From Vicinamibacterales bacterium (GTDB taxonomy: Bacteria > Acidobacteriota > Vicinamibacteria > Vicinamibacterales > UBA2999), in contig JAWKHS010000005.1 in assembly GCA_041394705.1 (NCBI GenBank), positions 186,001-250,000 of the forward strand: 64,000 nucleotides of DNA, read 5' to 3'. The notes below the pieces were generated by a model. The model was not told the DNA's origin, ran no database searches, and saw only the letters and a program-made list of their open reading frames with translations. Each line of letters starts with the position of its first letter. The first letter of the stretch is position 1. Below, in pieces: positions 15,585-25,200 of this stretch. A program made the position numbers and the translations under genes.

Positions 15585-18410
15585 ATGACGCGCCCACGCC
15601 GTTTCCTCCTCGCCGCCACCAGCGCCGCCGTCGCGCTGGCCGCCGCCGTCACGCTCTTCGCGCAGCCGGCCCGCGTGGCCGCGCCGAGGGTCACCACGCC
15701 CGAGGCGTTCTTCGGCCATCAGATCGGCGCCGACTACGTGCTGCCGAACTACACGAAGTTCAGCGAGTACGTGCGCCTGCTGGACAAGGAATCGGATCGG
15801 ATGGTCGTGCAGTCGATCGGCAAGACCGCCGAGGGCCGCGATCAGCTCATGGCCATCATCACGGCGCCCGAGAACTTCCGGAAGCTCGATCGCTACAAGG
15901 AGATCGCCAGCCGGCTCGCGCGCGCCGAGGGCCTCACCGACGAGACGGCCCGCGCGCTGGCCCGGGAAGGCAAGGCCGTCATCTGGATCGACGGCGGCCT
16001 GCACGCCACCGAGGTCCTGGGCGCACAGCAGCTCACCGAGACCATCTACGAGTTCGCCAGCAAGACCGACGAGGAGACGATGCGCATCCTGCGCGACGTC
16101 ATCATCCTGGCCGCCCACGCCAACCCGGACGGCATGGAGCTGGTGTCCGACTGGTACATGCGCAAGCCGACGCCCACCGAGCGCAGCACGGCGCAGATTC
16201 CCCGGCTGTACCAGAAGTACGTCGGCCACGACAACAACCGCGACTTCTACGCGATGAACCAGCCCGAGAGCACGAACATCAACCGCGTGCTCTACCGCGA
16301 GTGGTACCCGCAGATCGTCTACAACCACCACCAGACGGGGCCGACCGGCACGGTGATGTTCTCGCCGCCCTTCCGCGATCCCTTCAACTACGTCTACGAC
16401 CCGCTCGTCGTGAACACGCTCGACCAGGTGGGCGCGGCCATGCACGCGCGCTTCGATGCGGAGGGCAAGCCCGGCGTCACGACGCGCTCCGGCTCGAACT
16501 ACTCGACGTGGTGGAACGGCGGCCTCCGGACGATGGTCTACTTCCACAACCAGGTCGGCCTCCTCACCGAGAGCATCGGCAACCCGACGCCCGAGCAGAT
16601 CGGCTTCGTGCCGGACCGCCTCATCGCCAAGGGCGACTACCCGATGCCGATCCCGCCGCAGACCTGGCACTTCCGGCAGTCGATCGACTACTCGATGACC
16701 GCGAACTACGCGGTGCTCGACTTCGCGCAGCGCTACCGCGAGACGCTGCTCTACAACATCTACGTGATGGGCCGGAACGCCATCCGGCGCGGGTCCACGG
16801 ACTCGTGGACCGACTACCCGAGCCGCGTGGCCGAGGTGAAGGCCGAGATCGCGAAGGACATGAAGCTCGAGGCCGGCGACCCGCGCATGGTGTCCGGCGG
16901 ACGCGTGCAGACGGTCCCGTCGAAGTACTTCGAGCTCCTGCGCAAGCCGGAGTGGCGGGACGCGCGGGCGTACGTGCTGCCGGCGGGCCAGGGCGACTTC
17001 CTCACCTCCACGAAGTTCGTGAACGCCCTCATCAAGGCCGGCGTCACCGTGCAGCGCGCCACGGCGCCGTTCTCGGCCGGGGGCACGCAGTACCCGGCGG
17101 GCTCGTTCGTCGTGCAGGCGGCGCAGGCCTTCCGGCCGCACGTGCTCGACATGTTCGAGCCGCAGGACCATCCCAACGACTTCCAGTACCCGGGCGGGCC
17201 GCCCATCCCGCCCTACGACAACGCCGGGTGGACGCTCGCCTTCCAGATGGGCGTGAAGTTCGATCGGCAGCTGGAGCACGTCAGCGGGCCGTTCGAGGCG
17301 CTCACCGACGTGGTGACGCCGGCGCCGGGCACGGTCACGAGCGCGTCCGGCACGACCGGCTATGCCATCGCCCACAGGAACAACGACGCGTTCACGGTGG
17401 TGAACCGGCTGCTGAAGGCCGGCGAGGAGGTCTATTTCGTCGCCGATCGCCACTGGCAGAGCACGGACGGGACGGGCGCCATCTACGTGGCCGCCAGGCC
17501 CTCCACGCTGGCGGTCCTCCAGAAGGCCGCGACGGACCTCGGCGTGAGCGCCACCGGCGTCGCCGAGCGCCCGGCGGGCACGCTCTACCGGATCGCGAAG
17601 CCGCGCATCGGGCTGTGGGACCAGTACGGGGGCTCGATGCCGTCGGGACACGTCCGCTGGCTGCTGGAGCAGTTCGAGTTCGACTTCGACGTCGTGTATC
17701 CGCAGACGCTCGACGCCGGGAACCTCAAGGCCAGGTACGACGTGCTGCTCTTCCCCGACGGCGGCATCCCCGAGCCCGGCGGGGGCGGCGGGTTCGGCGG
17801 CCGGCAGCCGCGCCCGGAGGACATCCCGGAGGAGTACCGCAGCCACCTCGGCAGCGTGACGGTCGCGCGGACGCTGCCGCGGCTGAAGGAGTTCGCCGAG
17901 GCCGGCGGCGTGATCGTGGCCTTCGGCGGATCGGCCGTGCTCGGCGAGGGACTGGGGCTGCCGGTCGGCAACCACATGGTCGAGATCACCTCCAGCGGCG
18001 CCGAGCGACCGCTGCCGCGCGACAAGTACTACGTGCCGGGCTCGATCCTGCGGGTGGCCGTGGACAACACCGCCCCCCTCGCCTTCGGCTTCGAGCGGCA
18101 CGTGGACGTGTTCTTCGAGAACTCGCCGGTGCTGCGCCTGGCGCCCGACGCGTCCCTGCGCGGGGTCCGGCCCGTGGCCTGGTTCGCCGACAAGGAACCG
18201 CTGCGCTCGGGCTGGGCGTGGGGCCAGCACTACCTCGACGGCGGCACGGCGGCGGTCGAGGCCACGGTGGGCAAGGGCCGCGTGTTCCTGCTCGGCCCCG
18301 AGATCACCTTCCGCGCGCAGCCGCACGGCACCTTCAAGTTCCTGTTCAACGGGATCTTCGTCGGCCCGGCGCTGGGCGCCGCCGACACCGCGCGTCAGAC
18401 GATGCAGTAG
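15585..18410 (+). CDS. M14 zinc carboxypeptidase-family protein, exported
   Basis: About 941 residues. The ATG at 15585 is preferred over one at 15564 because GAGG lies 6 bases before it; a signal peptide follows (FLLAATSAAVALAAAVTLFA). The M14 zinc site is visible as His140 and Glu143 (GGLHATEVLG) and a His pair at 248-249 (IVYNHHQTGPTG). After the catalytic ~350 residues comes a long C-terminal region with RIGLWDQYGGSMPSGHVRWL and DVLLFPDGGIPEPGGGGGFG, resembling a class I glutamine-amidotransferase-like (flavodoxin-like) fold without an evident nucleophile. From memory this two-part form is common in Acidobacteria and Bacteroidetes. It probably degrades peptides outside the cytoplasm. Confidence 0.85.
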   Translation: MTRPRRFLLAATSAAVALAAAVTLFAQPARVAAPRVTTPEAFFGHQIGADYVLPNYTKFSEYVRLLDKESDRMVVQSIGKTAEGRDQLMAIITAPENFRKLDRYKEIASRLARAEGLTDETARALAREGKAVIWIDGGLHATEVLGAQQLTETIYEFASKTDEETMRILRDVIILAAHANPDGMELVSDWYMRKPTPTERSTAQIPRLYQKYVGHDNNRDFYAMNQPESTNINRVLYREWYPQIVYNHHQTGPTGTVMFSPPFRDPFNYVYDPLVVNTLDQVGAAMHARFDAEGKPGVTTRSGSNYSTWWNGGLRTMVYFHNQVGLLTESIGNPTPEQIGFVPDRLIAKGDYPMPIPPQTWHFRQSIDYSMTANYAVLDFAQRYRETLLYNIYVMGRNAIRRGSTDSWTDYPSRVAEVKAEIAKDMKLEAGDPRMVSGGRVQTVPSKYFELLRKPEWRDARAYVLPAGQGDFLTSTKFVNALIKAGVTVQRATAPFSAGGTQYPAGSFVVQAAQAFRPHVLDMFEPQDHPNDFQYPGGPPIPPYDNAGWTLAFQMGVKFDRQLEHVSGPFEALTDVVTPAPGTVTSASGTTGYAIAHRNNDAFTVVNRLLKAGEEVYFVADRHWQSTDGTGAIYVAARPSTLAVLQKAATDLGVSATGVAERPAGTLYRIAKPRIGLWDQYGGSMPSGHVRWLLEQFEFDFDVVYPQTLDAGNLKARYDVLLFPDGGIPEPGGGGGFGGRQPRPEDIPEEYRSHLGSVTVARTLPRLKEFAEAGGVIVAFGGSAVLGEGLGLPVGNHMVEITSSGAERPLPRDKYYVPGSILRVAVDNTAPLAFGFERHVDVFFENSPVLRLAPDASLRGVRPVAWFADKEPLRSGWAWGQHYLDGGTAAVEATVGKGRVFLLGPEITFRAQPHGTFKFLFNGIFVGPALGAADTARQTMQ

Positions 18411-18434
18411 CCGTCCCACCGAACGCGGTGGTGG

Positions 18435-18512
18435 CCGGATGCGATCCCTGCCTCCGGCGGAGATGATCGTACATCGTCAGTTGGCGAAGCCGGAGGGAGG
18501 GATCGCGTCCGG
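18435..18512. repeat. Long inverted repeat between convergent genes
   Basis: Arms 18435-18457 and 18490-18512, each 23 bases, match in 21 of 23 pairs (one further pair is G-U in RNA) around a 32-base loop. It lies 25 bases after the M14 stop and 55 bases from the MerR-like/TPR stop on the other strand. There is no T-run, so it could be a bidirectional factor-assisted terminator, or a REP/MITE-like repeat; only one copy is seen here. Confidence 0.6.
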
Positions 18513-18566
18513 GCGCCGCCGAATCGGCAGGACCAACGGGATCGGCCTGGCACCGGCACGAGGTCG

Positions 18567-19445
18567 TCAGCGCGGCGGCGACGGGGGCTCGTCGCCGAAT
18601 TCCTTGGCGAGGTCCACCCACTCGCCGTCGGGCGCCAGGAACTGGTAGGCGCGCCAGTGCTGGCGCGCCTCCGCCGACCGGCCCAGCTTCTCGAGCGTGA
18701 CGGCCAGGTAGAAGTGGCCCTCGGCGTACTGGCCGTTCAGCGAGAGCGCCCGCCGGTAGTAGTCCACGGCCTCGGCGTGCCGTCCCAGGTCGTGGTGGAT
18801 GTTGCCGAGGTTGAAGTGCGCCTCGAAGAACGTGTCGTCGAGCCGGAGGGCCCGCTCGTAGAGCGCCTGGGCCTCGGGCAGCTCGTCGCAGGCGTAGCGG
18901 ATGTTGGCCAGGTTGATGATGGCCGGCACCAGGTTCGGGTCGTCGTGGAGCGCCCGGCGATACGCGCGCGCGGCCTCCTGCTGGCGTTCGGCCGTGCCGT
19001 CGTCGAGCTGCGAACCCTCGAGGAACTGCTGCTCGGCCTTGGTGAGGCGCCGGTTCGGATCCAGCGTGACGTCGGCCGCCGTCGCCGCTTTCATGGCCGG
19101 CAGCGTGGGTTCCTTCCGGGCGAGCGCGAGGATGCGCACGGGCTCCACGTCGAGGCGGAAGTCGAACGCGAGCTGGCCCTCGCGCGACGCCTGCAGGTCG
19201 CGCAGCGCGCGCCGGAACGGCACGCCCTGCTGCAGCTCGGCGTGAATCTGCCGGAGCAGGCCGAGATCCTGGAACGAGAACTGCGTGCCGCCGCCGCGCA
19301 TCGGCGGCGTGATGAAGCCCCACTTCTGCAGGTAGCGGATGTGGTCTTCCCTGAGCTTGGGGTACATGCCCAGGACGTCGACGGAGCCTGGCGACGCCGG
19401 CGTCGGCGGAGAAGTGACGGACGTGTCGGTCGGCTCGACGGGCAT
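18567..19445 (-). CDS. MerR-like DNA-binding domain fused to TPR repeats
   Basis: 292 residues. Residues ~25-100 look like a MerR-type winged helix (LREDHIRYLQKWGFITP, FSFQDLGLLRQIHAELQQG, PFRRALRDLQASREGQLAF). Residues ~140-290 hold three or four TPR units (AARAYRRALHDDPNLVPAII, EAQALYERALRLDDTFFEAH, AVDYYRRALSLNGQYAEGHF). It may be a regulator whose TPRs bind a partner, but direct DNA binding is inference. The ATG at 19445 is chosen because it follows a TTGACA-18-CATCTT promoter on the minus strand and the extension to 19550 would overlap it. It is divergent from glucokinase and close to the convergent M14 gene. Confidence 0.72.
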   Translation of the reverse strand: MPVEPTDTSVTSPPTPASPGSVDVLGMYPKLREDHIRYLQKWGFITPPMRGGGTQFSFQDLGLLRQIHAELQQGVPFRRALRDLQASREGQLAFDFRLDVEPVRILALARKEPTLPAMKAATAADVTLDPNRRLTKAEQQFLEGSQLDDGTAERQQEAARAYRRALHDDPNLVPAIINLANIRYACDELPEAQALYERALRLDDTFFEAHFNLGNIHHDLGRHAEAVDYYRRALSLNGQYAEGHFYLAVTLEKLGRSAEARQHWRAYQFLAPDGEWVDLAKEFGDEPPSPPR

Positions 19446-19454
19446 CGACACATC

Positions 19455-19484
19455 AAGATGGCGAATGAGACGGCGGCCTGTCAA
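19455..19484 (-). promoter_or_regulatory. Promoter of the MerR-like/TPR gene
   Basis: On the minus strand a perfect TTGACA (19484-19479) is followed after 18 bases by CATCTT (19460-19455), nine bases before the ATG at 19445. The short distance again implies a very short or absent leader. Confidence 0.45.
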
Positions 19485-19505
19485 CGCAGACCTTTCGCCG
19501 CCGCG

Positions 19506-19511
19506 TACAAT
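19506..19511 (+). promoter_or_regulatory. -10 box of glucokinase
   Basis: TACAAT ends 7 bases before the ATG at 19519, so the transcript would start at or next to the start codon. No Shine-Dalgarno sequence fits in between. Confidence 0.55.
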
Positions 19512-19518
19512 ACCAGCC

Positions 19519-20472
19519 ATGATCCTCGCAGCCGACGTCGGCGGGTCCAAGACGCTGGTCGGGCTCTTCGAGCGCGTCGCGCCGCGGCCGCGCCTGATTG
19601 AGGCGCGCGCGGTGCGGACCCTCGACTACCCGGACTTGATGTCGCTGCTGCGCGCGGCGTGCCCGATCGGGCCCGAGGTGGACGCCATCGCGCTCGGCGT
19701 CGCCGGCCCGATCGTGGAGCACGAGGCCACCCTCACCAACGTGCCCTGGCGCGTGAAGGCCCGCGACGTGGTGGAGGGCACGGGCGTCGCCCGCCTGCGG
19801 CTGCTGAACGACCTCGAAGCCATGGCCTACGCGGTCCCGGTGCTGGCGCCGGACGAGCTCCACACGCTGCAGGCGGGACGGACCTCGGCCCACGGCAACG
19901 CCGCGCTCATCGCGGCGGGCACGGGACTCGGCGAAGCGACCCTGCACCGCGTGGACGGCGCATGGTGGCCGGTGCCGTCGGAAGCCGGGCATGCCGACTT
20001 CGCCGCCCGGACCGACGCCGAGCTGGCGCTCGTCGCGGCGCTCAGGGAGCGCTTCGGGCGCGTGGACGTGGAGCGCGTGGTCTCGGGCCTCGGGCTCATC
20101 AACCTGGCCCGCCACGTCCACCGCGCGGACCGCTGCGCCGTCGCGGGCGGCTTCGACGAGGACGGCGCGACGGCCCGCGTCTCCGATGCTGCCGCCGCGG
20201 GCACGTGTGAGCGGTGTGTCACGGTGCTCGAGATGTTCGTGGACGCCTACGGCGCCGAAGCCGGCAACCTGGCCCTGCGGGCCGTCGCCACCTCGGGCCT
20301 GTACGTGGGCGGCGGCATCGCGCCCAAGATCCTGCCCCTCATCCAGGCGCGGTTCATGACGACGTTCCTCGACAAGGCGCCCATGCACGGCCTGCTGGCC
20401 GATGTGCCCGTGCACGTGATTCTGAACGACCAGGCGGGCCTGGTGGGCGCCGCCGTCGCGGCGCTGGCGTAG
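19519..20472 (+). CDS. glk: Glucokinase
   Basis: 317 residues, usual length for the bacterial Glk (ROK-distinct) family. It phosphorylates glucose to glucose-6-phosphate with ATP in the cytoplasm. Visible motifs are the N-terminal phosphate-binding AADVGGSKT, the hexokinase-like LLNDLEAMAYAVP with its catalytic Asp, IAAGTGLGEA, PSEAGHADFA with the conserved Glu/His, and the C-terminal GLYVGGGIAPKI. The ATG at 19519 lies 7 bases after TACAAT, so a leaderless transcript is likely. It feeds the sugar supply needed by glycoside hydrolase products and nucleotide-sugar synthesis in the window, although it is not in an operon with them. Confidence 0.92.
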   Translation: MILAADVGGSKTLVGLFERVAPRPRLIEARAVRTLDYPDLMSLLRAACPIGPEVDAIALGVAGPIVEHEATLTNVPWRVKARDVVEGTGVARLRLLNDLEAMAYAVPVLAPDELHTLQAGRTSAHGNAALIAAGTGLGEATLHRVDGAWWPVPSEAGHADFAARTDAELALVAALRERFGRVDVERVVSGLGLINLARHVHRADRCAVAGGFDEDGATARVSDAAAAGTCERCVTVLEMFVDAYGAEAGNLALRAVATSGLYVGGGIAPKILPLIQARFMTTFLDKAPMHGLLADVPVHVILNDQAGLVGAAVAALA

Positions 20473-20515
20473 ACGCCGCGCGGGACGGCCGTGCCCGCCG
20501 CCGTGAGGTGGCGGC

Positions 20516-22219
20516 TCAGCCTGCGGAGGCGCGTACCGCTGCCGCCAGGTCCGCCAAGGTGCCCCGCGCCGACGGATCCGCGACCAGGCAGCGTTCGATG
20601 GCCGGCCCGGCCGTGGACGGCGCCGCGACAGCCGGCCGCGCGCCGGCGCCCGAGGTCAGCATCGCGCCGATGAGCTCGGGCAGCGTCGGCGCGTTGAAGG
20701 GCCGCCGCCCCGTGGCGAGCTCGTACGCGATCGCGCCCAGCGTGAAGAGATCGGCCGGCGGCTCGGGCGTCCGTCCGGTCAGCACTTCCGGCGCCAGGTA
20801 GGGCAGTTCCACTTCGCTCGCTTCCTGGCCGCGCAGCTCCGACTCCCGCATCGTGGCCAGCACGTCCTGCAGGGAGCGGATGCCGCCGCTGGTGAGCACG
20901 ACGTGCTCGGCATCGGCGTCGCCGGTGACGCGGATCGTGTCGGGGTTCACGCCCGTCAGGAGCCCGCCGTGCCGGTGCAGGGCGCCGGCGGCGTCGATCA
21001 TCTGGAGGATCAGGCGTCGTGCGCGGGGCCACTCCAGGGGTCCGCCGGCCAGGACCGCGCGCAGGCTCGGCCCGTCCACGAGGTCGGTCACGACGAATAC
21101 GCCGGTGGAGTCCTCGCCGTAGTCGCGCACGTGCAGCAGGTGCGGGTGACGGACCTGCAGCGTCCGGGCTTCCTGGAGGAACCGGGCCCGGAGCGCGTCC
21201 CAGCCGGCCTGCCCCTCCCGGCGCAGGTGCCGGATGGCGACGGGCACCGACAGGGCGCGGTGCGCGCCGCGCCGCACGATGCTCCCCAGGCGCCCGGGAC
21301 CCAGCACCTCGCCCAGGTCGTATCGCGACAGGAGGCCGACCTCGTCGAGGGCGCCGCCGTCCCTGGCCTCGTCCGGCACGGCCAGCGCGCCGGCGAGCGC
21401 CTCCACGAACGCCGCCACGCTCTCCCACCGCTCGGCGGGTGCGCGGGCCATCGCGCGTGCCAGCACCGCGTCGGCCGCGGCCGGCAGGTCCGGCACCACC
21501 GTGGACGCCGGTGCCGGGCCAGCCGACAGGACCTGCTGCGCCAGGGCGAGGGGATCGGCGGCATCGAACGGCCGCCGGCCGGTCAGGAGTTCGTAGGCGA
21601 CGACCGCCAGCGAGTACTGGTCGGCGGCTGGCCCGACCGTCTCGCCGGCGAGCTGCTCCGGGGCCGAGTAGGCGATCGTGCCGAGGAAGGTGAACGGCAG
21701 GGTGAGCCGCGTGGCGTCGGGCGGCGCCTGCAGCGACGCCAGCCCGAAGTCGATCACCTTGTAGACCCGCTCACCGGACTCGAACCGGTGGGCGACGATG
21801 TTGGCGGGCTTCAGGTCGCGGTGGGTCACGCCGTGGTCGTGGGCGAGCTGCACCGCGCTCGCCACCACCCGCAGGACCTCGGCGGTCCGCGCGGGGCCGA
21901 ACGCGCCGCCGACGTCGAGCTCCTCCCGCAGGCTGGGACCGCTCAGGAGCTCCATCACCAGGAAGGGCCGGCCCTCGGCGTCCGTGTCGAAGTCGAGGAT
22001 CGACACGACGTGCGGATGGCGCAGCTGCGCCGACGCCCGGCTCTCGCGCAGGAACCGCTCCCGCGCCTCGGCATCCGCATCCGGCGAGAGCAGCATCTTG
22101 AGGGCGACGTCGTCGCCCAGCCGGACGCGGCGGGCCCTGTATATCTGCCCCATGCCGCCGGTCCCGAGCGGTCCGACGATTTCGTAGCGGCCGTCGATGA
22201 CGTGGCCGGGGGGCAGCAC
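20516..22219 (-). CDS. Tandem Ser/Thr kinase-pseudokinase
   Basis: 567 residues with two kinase folds. Domain 1 (residues ~10-275) is complete: GTGGMG loop, Lys41 (VALKML), HRDLKPAN with Asp135 and DFG with Asp157. Domain 2 (~298-560) keeps the fold (for example EARTLQVRHPHLLHVRDY, LYLAPEVL-type and YELATGRRPF segments) but lacks every catalytic residue: Arg330 replaces the ATP-binding Lys, LTGVNPDTI replaces HRDLKPANI, and SGG replaces DFG. Domain 2 is therefore a pseudokinase, probably regulatory or a scaffold. No membrane segment is seen. The GTG start lies 6 bases after a TAGACT box. It is convergent with glk. Confidence 0.9.
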   Translation of the reverse strand: MLPPGHVIDGRYEIVGPLGTGGMGQIYRARRVRLGDDVALKMLLSPDADAEARERFLRESRASAQLRHPHVVSILDFDTDAEGRPFLVMELLSGPSLREELDVGGAFGPARTAEVLRVVASAVQLAHDHGVTHRDLKPANIVAHRFESGERVYKVIDFGLASLQAPPDATRLTLPFTFLGTIAYSAPEQLAGETVGPAADQYSLAVVAYELLTGRRPFDAADPLALAQQVLSAGPAPASTVVPDLPAAADAVLARAMARAPAERWESVAAFVEALAGALAVPDEARDGGALDEVGLLSRYDLGEVLGPGRLGSIVRRGAHRALSVPVAIRHLRREGQAGWDALRARFLQEARTLQVRHPHLLHVRDYGEDSTGVFVVTDLVDGPSLRAVLAGGPLEWPRARRLILQMIDAAGALHRHGGLLTGVNPDTIRVTGDADAEHVVLTSGGIRSLQDVLATMRESELRGQEASEVELPYLAPEVLTGRTPEPPADLFTLGAIAYELATGRRPFNAPTLPELIGAMLTSGAGARPAVAAPSTAGPAIERCLVADPSARGTLADLAAAVRASAG

Positions 22220-22225
22220 GGGCTC

Positions 22226-22231
22226 AGTCTA
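22226..22231 (-). promoter_or_regulatory. -10 box of the tandem kinase gene
   Basis: TAGACT on the minus strand ends 6 bases before the GTG start at 22219, implying a leaderless transcript, as at glucokinase. Confidence 0.4.
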
Positions 22232-22261
22232 GCAGCGCTGGCCCCGGCCCCAGGGATGACA

Positions 22262-25200
22262 TCAGGCGTGCGGCAGGGGCTCGGGCGCCTCGGCGAGCAG
22301 GTGCGCGAGCCACTGGTCGGCGATGCGTTCCTGCACGCTGTTCTGCTTCAGGCGCGCCCGGAGGTTCGCGAAGTCCACGCGGTCCAGCTCCTGGTCCTGG
22401 TTGAAGCAGGAGAAGACGAAGGTCTCGCGTCCGGTCGCCGGGTCGACGTGCCGCTGCAGGCACTGCGCGCAGATCTCCTTCATCATGCACTGCATCGGCG
22501 AGTTGATGCTGCCGATGGCCGCGTGCGACGGCGAGAGGTGCGGCGCCAGCACGCCGTGGCGGGCGTCCTTCACGGCCTGCATCATCCGGTCGGATCCGAT
22601 GGCGATGATGCGCGTGATCGCGGGGACGGGGACGACGGGCTCGCCGAGGCGGCCCTCGGCGAAGGCCACCATCGCCTGGACGATGTTCCCGCGGAAGTGG
22701 CGGTCCTGCGGGCGTGACGGCGCGATCTCGGCGCCGGTGTCGGTCGCCCACACGACCTGGTCGGTCGCCGCCTCGATCTCCTCGCGCTTGAAGAGGTCCG
22801 CGCCGTTCTTGTAGCCGGCGAAGTAGAGCACGCGTGAGCCGCGCGCCTTGAGCGCGCGCGCGATGGAGAACAGGACCGCGTTCCCGAGCCCGCCACCCGC
22901 CAGCAGGACGGCCTCGTTCTCGGGCAGTTCGGTCGGCGCCCCGGTGGGCCCCATCACCACGACGGGCTCTCCCGGGCGGAGGTAGGCGCAGAGCCGGCTC
23001 GACACCCCCATCTCCAGCGTGATGAGGGACAGGAGCCCGCGGTCGCGGTCCACCCAGGCTCCCGTGAGCGCCACGCCCTCCATGACGAGCGACGACGATC
23101 GGGCTCCGGCGGCGAGGTGGATCCCGCCGCGCTCGAAGTTCTGGAGGCGATAGAACTGGCCGGGCTCGAAATGACGGGCCGCCGCCGGCGCCTTGACCAC
23201 GACCTCGACGATCGTCGGTGTGAGCCGCTCGACGCGCTCCACCGACGCCACGAGGTCGCCGTCGAGGCGTCCGACGAGCGCGGCCCACGCGGCATCCCGC
23301 TGTCCCTGGGCCGCCGGATCGAGCGCGGCGAGATCGGCCTCGAACAGCGCCACGACCTTCCGGTAGCCGTGCTTGGCCGACGCCATCGCCTTGACGACGT
23401 TGCCGTTGTAGCGCGGGTGGTTGTCGCCGTAGTAGCTGACGAAGCGGCCGCCGTCGGCGTAGGAGGTGAAGAAGCCCTGCGGGTCCTCCGCGAGCGCCTG
23501 CCGCCCGTCGGCGTCCGTCTCGACGCGGTAGCCTTTGAAGTACTTCCGGCGTCCGTCGAGGGCGAACGAGCCTGGATGCTCTTTCTCGTAGGTGACGTTC
23601 GGCGAGGTGCCCGCCGCCACGAGCACCGACCGCGCCGGCAGCTCGACGCGCGTCCCGGCGCTCGTGAACGCCATGGCGCGCACGTGGCCGAACTCGTCGG
23701 CGAGCGCCTCGACGGGCTCGAGACTCTCGGCGAACGTGATGCCCTCCTCGAGCGCCTTGGCCACTTCCTCGTGGTTGAGCCGATAGGCGGGCGCGTCCTG
23801 GAGGCGCTTGCGGTAGGCCAGCGTCACGCCGCCCCAGCGCGCGACCAGCGGCGCGAAGTCCGGCATCTCGCCGGCGGCCGAGGCGCGTTCGCGCTCGGCG
23901 CGCACCTCGCGTCCGTGCGCCAGGAACTCGTCCAGGATGCCGCGCTCCTCCTCGTCGAGGGCGCCGCGGACGGCCGCGTCGCCCCGGGCCGCGACGAGGG
24001 ACTCGTAGCGGTCGAGGGTCTTCTCCACCTGCAGCGGGTAGTAGGCCAGGAGCTCGGTCGCCGTGTCGATGCCGGTCAGCCCGCCGCCGATGACGAGCGC
24101 GGGCAGTCGCACCTGCAGGTTGGAGAGCGCCTCGCCCTTGAAGGCGCCCGTGAGCTGCAGCGCCATCAGGAAGTCGCTGGCCTTGCGGATGCCGCGAAGC
24201 AGGTTGTGGCCGATGTCGATGATCGTGGGCCGGCCGGCGCCGGCGGCGATGGCGACGTGGTCGAACCCGTATGACCAGGCGTCGTCGAGCGTGATCGTGC
24301 CCCCGAACCGCACGCCGCCGACGATCCGCAGCCGCTGGCGCCGGGCGAGCGTGAGGTGGATCAGCGACAGGAAGTTCTTGTCCCAGCGCACGGTGATGCC
24401 GTACTCCGAGACGCCGCCGAACCCCTCGAGGACCCGGGCATCGAGCGGGCGGTAGATGTCGGCCCAGCGCGGCACCGGCTGGGGCGGCTGCCCGCCCGTG
24501 CCGGCGAGCGCCGGATCGGGCGGCTCGATCTTCAGGCCGTCCACGGCGACGACGCCAAAGCCTTCGTTGAGCAGGTAGTGCGACAGCGTGTAGCCGGCCG
24601 GACCGAGCCCGACGACGAGCACGTTCTTCCCGTTGTACGGCAGCGCGTGGGGACGCGCCGCGTTCAGCGGGTTCCAGCGCGTGAGCAGCCCGTAGATCTC
24701 GACGCCCCAGGGCAGCTGCAGGACGTCGGTGAGGACGCTCGTCTCGATCTGGGGGATGTTGACCGGCTCCTGCTTCTGGTAGATGCAGGCCTTCATGCAG
24801 TCGTTGCAGATCCGGTGGCCGGTGCCCGGGCACATCGGGTTGTCCACCATCACGATGGCCAGCGCGCCGATGACGTCGCCGCGTTTCCTGACCAGGTGCA
24901 TCTCCGAGATCTTCTCGTCGAGCGGACAGCCGGCCAGCGGAATCCCCAGCGGGTTCGTCGTGACGGCGCCCTGCTTGTCGAGGATGCCCTTCGAGCAGCT
25001 GTCCTTGTCGCGCTCGTGGCACAGCACGCAGTAGTGGACTTCGCTCAGGACCTCGCGGTGCTGATAGCGCGGGTCGGTGAGAGCGAATCCGTCACGGCGC
25101 CGCCGGTGCGCCTCGGGCCCGGCCATGCGGTTCGGCAGGGCCGGATTCGGCCTGACGACGTGCACGAGGTGTTCGTAGTCCAGCGTCTCGGGAAACTTGA

